A DNA stretch of 7,224 nt, from the NCBI GenBank assembly GCA_024278285.1, contig JAJRTM010000535.1:1-7224 (forward strand), in the 5' to 3' direction. How positions within the stretch are numbered: the stretch's first letter is position 1; every line of letters starts with the position of its first letter. Of this stretch, positions 4,282-7,224 are shown one piece after another. The notes under the pieces were generated by a model that saw nothing but the letters and a program-made list of their open reading frames with translations, made no database searches and was not told the origin of the DNA. Made by a program: the position numbers and the translations under genes. Source of the DNA: Planctomycetota bacterium. GTDB taxonomy: Bacteria; Planctomycetota; Planctomycetia; Planctomycetales; Planctomycetaceae.

Positions 4282-7224
4282 ATGCACAAGATTTGTTGGC
4301 GTGATCAATTCTATCTCTCCTGCTTGATTCTGGCTTTTTGTGTCAGCCTGATTCTGCCCGCGCAATCGATTGCGCAAGAGAAAGGCATCGATGGCAGAAT
4401 TGGTCATACTGCTTTATCCACCGTGGGGCGAGATACAGGCATTACGTACCTTGGATTATTTCCCTACATTCAGAACGGCGAAGAACAAATTCTGTTTGGG
4501 GATATCCGTGGATTTCTTACCAACGATGGAAATTTGGGAGCCAATTTGACAACGGGGTTTCGCTTTTTGGAACCGAATAAACTTTTTGTCCTGGGAGCGA
4601 ACACTTCATTCAATTTCGATCAAACTTCCGAAAAAACATTTCAGCAGATCGGTTTTGGATTGGAAGGTTTGACGAGTATTGGAAATATTACAACAAACTT
4701 TTATTTTCCGGTTGGCGATGACGAACAGGTCATACAGCGAACCGTCAGCGGTACGCGAATTGTCGGGACGACGGTTGTTGTCGATACGCTTGATACAATA
4801 GGTGTTGCCATGAAGGGGCTGGATGCTTCGTTGGGATTTTATCTTCCCGGTGAATTCGCACAGCAACATCAGATAGAGGCAACTCTGGGCTGGTATCGCT
4901 TTGAAGGAAATAATGTTGCGGGAATTGATGGCTTCAAAATTCAATTCGATGGGAAACTCTCCGAGTCGCTTTCTGCGCAAACTGCGATCACAAACGATAG
5001 CACATTCGGCACCAATGTCACTCTTGGTTTAGACTGGCGATTTGGAAAAGGTGGCCTGCCGACCAGTCAGTTGGATAGACAGTTACGCCGATTTGTGCAA
5101 CGTAATTACAATGTTATTTTAAGTAAGCGATCTGAAGCAGGAACTGCAATACCATTGGTTAATCCGACTACAGGAGCCGCGTATTCCGTTCAGCAAGTTG
5201 GGACAGCTTCCCTTTTGACGGTAGTTCCTCTGGGAACTACCGAAAGCCCCTGGCAAACAGTAGCCGATGCTCAGGCGGCTGGGGCAGATATTATTATTGT
5301 TAAATCTGGCACCTCGCTGACAGAAAATATTGTTCTTGGTGCTGATCAATTATTACTCGGCGATATGGCTGACTTCCAAGTCTTTGACTCTCGATTTGGA
5401 GCACTTGACTTACCGGTTGCTGCTATTGGAGCCAATAGCGCCGCTGCTGTTCCACCAATGCTCACCACGACCGCAGGGAACGGAATAGTTCTAAATGATA
5501 ATGCCCACATTGCAGGGATAACGATTGACTCTCCCACCGGAATCGGCATTCTCGCTGATGGCGTCACCGGGTTTTCGGTCTCAGATGTCACAATCAAAAA
5601 CGCCATCGGAAACGGAATCGAAGTTCGTAATTCCAGCCAGGGAACTTTCAGCGGCATTACGATAGATGGAGGCAATCAGGATGGTATCTTCATTTCCGAG
5701 GCTAACAATGTTCTTGGCTTTGAAGACCTCTTCATTTCGAATCTTGATGGCAACGGGATTAACATTACCGGCGGAAATGGTTCAGTTATCCTGAGAGGCA
5801 ATTTGAACCTCGAAGGAAATAAAACCAGTGGACTCAGAGTTTCTGGATTGAAAACAATTGAGCAAATTGATGACCGCGGAACTGTTGACACCACGGATGA
5901 TATTATTACAAATCTTATTGGAAGTGTTTATGTCGAGAATATGAATATCAATGCCCCTGCGAATGCCAGGGGAGTTCACCTCGAAGACAACGAAGGATTC
6001 GTTTCTTTTGCAAGCCTCGATGTAAATTCCACCGGCGGTACCGCTTTGTTCGTCAAAAAAACAGACCGACTGCTCATCAACGACGGCAATCTGAATACCA
6101 CCAATGCAGCAGCGGTTGAAATTGAAGAGACAGAAATTGAGATCCTCCTGAAGTCCGTTTCTGTTGATGGCGGTCCCCTGGGAATCGGTTTGAAGCAGGC
6201 AAAAGGAAGATTGTTTATTTTGGGTGACCAATTAAATAGCACCCCGTTTTCGGGCGGTACAATCCAGAATACGGATGTTGCCTTCCGCACAGAAAGTTCC
6301 GGCAATTTAGCGACACAGTTGATGAACCTTTCAGGTAACAAAACCATTCTGGAAAGTTCAAACTCGGAACTGTTCAAAGTTTCTCGCTCGCTTGTGACAG
6401 GAACAACTCAGCAATTTGTGAATGCAACGAATCTACGAGTTTTAGAAATTGATACAAATACGTTCGAAAATAATACGCTTTCTTCTCAAACCGGAATTCA
6501 ATACAACGTAGCAGAAGTTGGTGGATATGTTGTTCGCCTTGCTGGCAACCTGGTCAAAGAATCTCCGGATATCTTTTTCGATGCCACTGCTCAGGTTGGC
6601 GGGGAACTGGCGACGCTCAATTATATTTTTCAGCAAAACGAAATCCAAATGGATAAAGCATCCGCCATCGCTTCCCGTCTGAACTGGATCGGATCGATCA
6701 ATGCAAATATTGCCAACAATCTGATTACCGGCAGCAATATCAATCAGAAAGGGTTTGAACTGAAAACCCAAGAATCAAACGCAACATCAATCTTCACTCT
6801 GTCACAAAACGGCATCGGATTTACCGGAGATAATGGAGTGGCCATCGATATGAATCTGGGCGGTCCTGCCGTTGCTAATATGACGAGAAACTCCCTTGAA
6901 TTTGCAGGACGCGACGGCGTTGGTATTCGAGTCACAGCCAGCAAAGCCTCTCGATTTAACCTTACTGGAAATCAGATAAACGATAACGCAGGCGGAGCAA
7001 CCGGAATCCTGTTCTCCAGCCTGCAAGATGGCAGTAATGTCTCTTTGGAAGGAAACACCATCGATCTTTCCAACTTCAGTTCGTTTGTTGATCGCGGGAT
7101 CATCTTCAACACCGTCACCGGAACCGACAATCCATTCATTACGCTGGAATCAAACCTCAGCAACACAATTTCCGGCGCATCCACAACCTTCAGCGTCCCC
7201 GCAAACAGCATCCGAGGCAGAACA
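4282..7224 (+). CDS. Large secreted surface protein: inverse-autotransporter-like barrel plus beta-helix passenger (3' end missing)
   Basis: The frame is open for 981 codons and runs off the right edge. The ATG at 4282 follows an in-frame TAA (4276-4278), so it is the first possible start; AAGAG 6 nt upstream is a weak ribosome-binding site. Residues 1-31 form a signal peptide: hydrophobic core at about 11-26, likely cut after SIA. Residues 54-254 are amphipathic strands with alternating polar and hydrophobic residues (FGDIRGFLTNDGNLGANL at 72-89, YFPVGDD at 141-147, TLGLDWRFG at 247-255), resembling the beta-domain of inverse autotransporters such as intimin and invasin. A linker follows (256-320). 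From about 335 to the end, short repeats rich in Gly, Asn, Asp, Ile and Val (for example NGIVLNDN, GNGIEVRN, QDGIFIS, GNGINITGG) fit a right-handed parallel beta-helix. All three Cys lie in the signal peptide, so the visible mature part has none. The likely place is the outer membrane or cell surface, as adhesin or glycan-interacting protein. Barrel assignment is by resemblance only; enzymatic activity cannot be shown. Confidence 0.85.
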   Translation, partial: MHKICWRDQFYLSCLILAFCVSLILPAQSIAQEKGIDGRIGHTALSTVGRDTGITYLGLFPYIQNGEEQILFGDIRGFLTNDGNLGANLTTGFRFLEPNKLFVLGANTSFNFDQTSEKTFQQIGFGLEGLTSIGNITTNFYFPVGDDEQVIQRTVSGTRIVGTTVVVDTLDTIGVAMKGLDASLGFYLPGEFAQQHQIEATLGWYRFEGNNVAGIDGFKIQFDGKLSESLSAQTAITNDSTFGTNVTLGLDWRFGKGGLPTSQLDRQLRRFVQRNYNVILSKRSEAGTAIPLVNPTTGAAYSVQQVGTASLLTVVPLGTTESPWQTVADAQAAGADIIIVKSGTSLTENIVLGADQLLLGDMADFQVFDSRFGALDLPVAAIGANSAAAVPPMLTTTAGNGIVLNDNAHIAGITIDSPTGIGILADGVTGFSVSDVTIKNAIGNGIEVRNSSQGTFSGITIDGGNQDGIFISEANNVLGFEDLFISNLDGNGINITGGNGSVILRGNLNLEGNKTSGLRVSGLKTIEQIDDRGTVDTTDDIITNLIGSVYVENMNINAPANARGVHLEDNEGFVSFASLDVNSTGGTALFVKKTDRLLINDGNLNTTNAAAVEIEETEIEILLKSVSVDGGPLGIGLKQAKGRLFILGDQLNSTPFSGGTIQNTDVAFRTESSGNLATQLMNLSGNKTILESSNSELFKVSRSLVTGTTQQFVNATNLRVLEIDTNTFENNTLSSQTGIQYNVAEVGGYVVRLAGNLVKESPDIFFDATAQVGGELATLNYIFQQNEIQMDKASAIASRLNWIGSINANIANNLITGSNINQKGFELKTQESNATSIFTLSQNGIGFTGDNGVAIDMNLGGPAVANMTRNSLEFAGRDGVGIRVTASKASRFNLTGNQINDNAGGATGILFSSLQDGSNVSLEGNTIDLSNFSSFVDRGIIFNTVTGTDNPFITLESNLSNTISGASTTFSVPANSIRGRT

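Noticed and set aside
4606..7211. Many minus-strand ORFs of 66-149 aa
   Set aside because: All lie opposite the continuous 981-codon plus-strand frame and show no domain or ribosome-binding site.

Overview
The window looks like a piece of a planctomycete chromosome, probably Planctomycetaceae (Gimesia/Rubinisphaera-like). This is inferred from the gene mix (a site-2 protease, a STAS protein, an HtrA protease, and a very large secreted surface protein with a beta-barrel-like N-terminus and a beta-helix body), from base composition that looks slightly under 50% GC, and from a dispersed-repeat type I associate with that group. No phylogenetic marker here proves the assignment.

Layout. (1) 2-457, plus strand: the C-terminal 151 residues of a membrane M50 (site-2 protease) metalloprotease whose N-terminus lies outside the window. 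(2) 458-878: no gene, but a striking 182-bp element at 566-747. It is two 48-nt double-hairpin units in inverted orientation, and all stem differences between them are compensatory. It resembles a REPIN (paired REP element). (3) 879-3553, minus strand: three genes in the same direction. Reading with transcription these are a 265-aa protein of unknown function, a membrane-anchored HtrA/DegP serine protease with one PDZ domain, and a single STAS-domain (anti-anti-sigma type) protein. The gap between the unknown gene and htrA holds a roughly 105-nt inverted-repeat structure. (4) 3554-3984: a divergent intergenic region with several small hairpins and one candidate promoter. (5) 3985-4058, plus strand: tRNA-Cys(GCA), followed by a strong intrinsic terminator at 4082-4108. 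(6) 4169-4198: a near-consensus sigma70-type promoter. It drives the dominant gene of the window, a 981-codon ORF at 4282-7224 that runs off the right edge. It encodes a signal peptide, a beta-rich domain resembling the inverse-autotransporter (intimin/invasin) barrel, and a long right-handed beta-helix-like passenger.

How the genes may work together: the M50 protease, HtrA protease and STAS protein are all types used in envelope stress and regulated signalling, but nothing in the sequence proves they form one pathway. The terminator and promoter between tRNA-Cys and the surface protein make that protein its own transcription unit. The most unusual items are the covarying inverted double-hairpin element and the large barrel-plus-helix surface protein.
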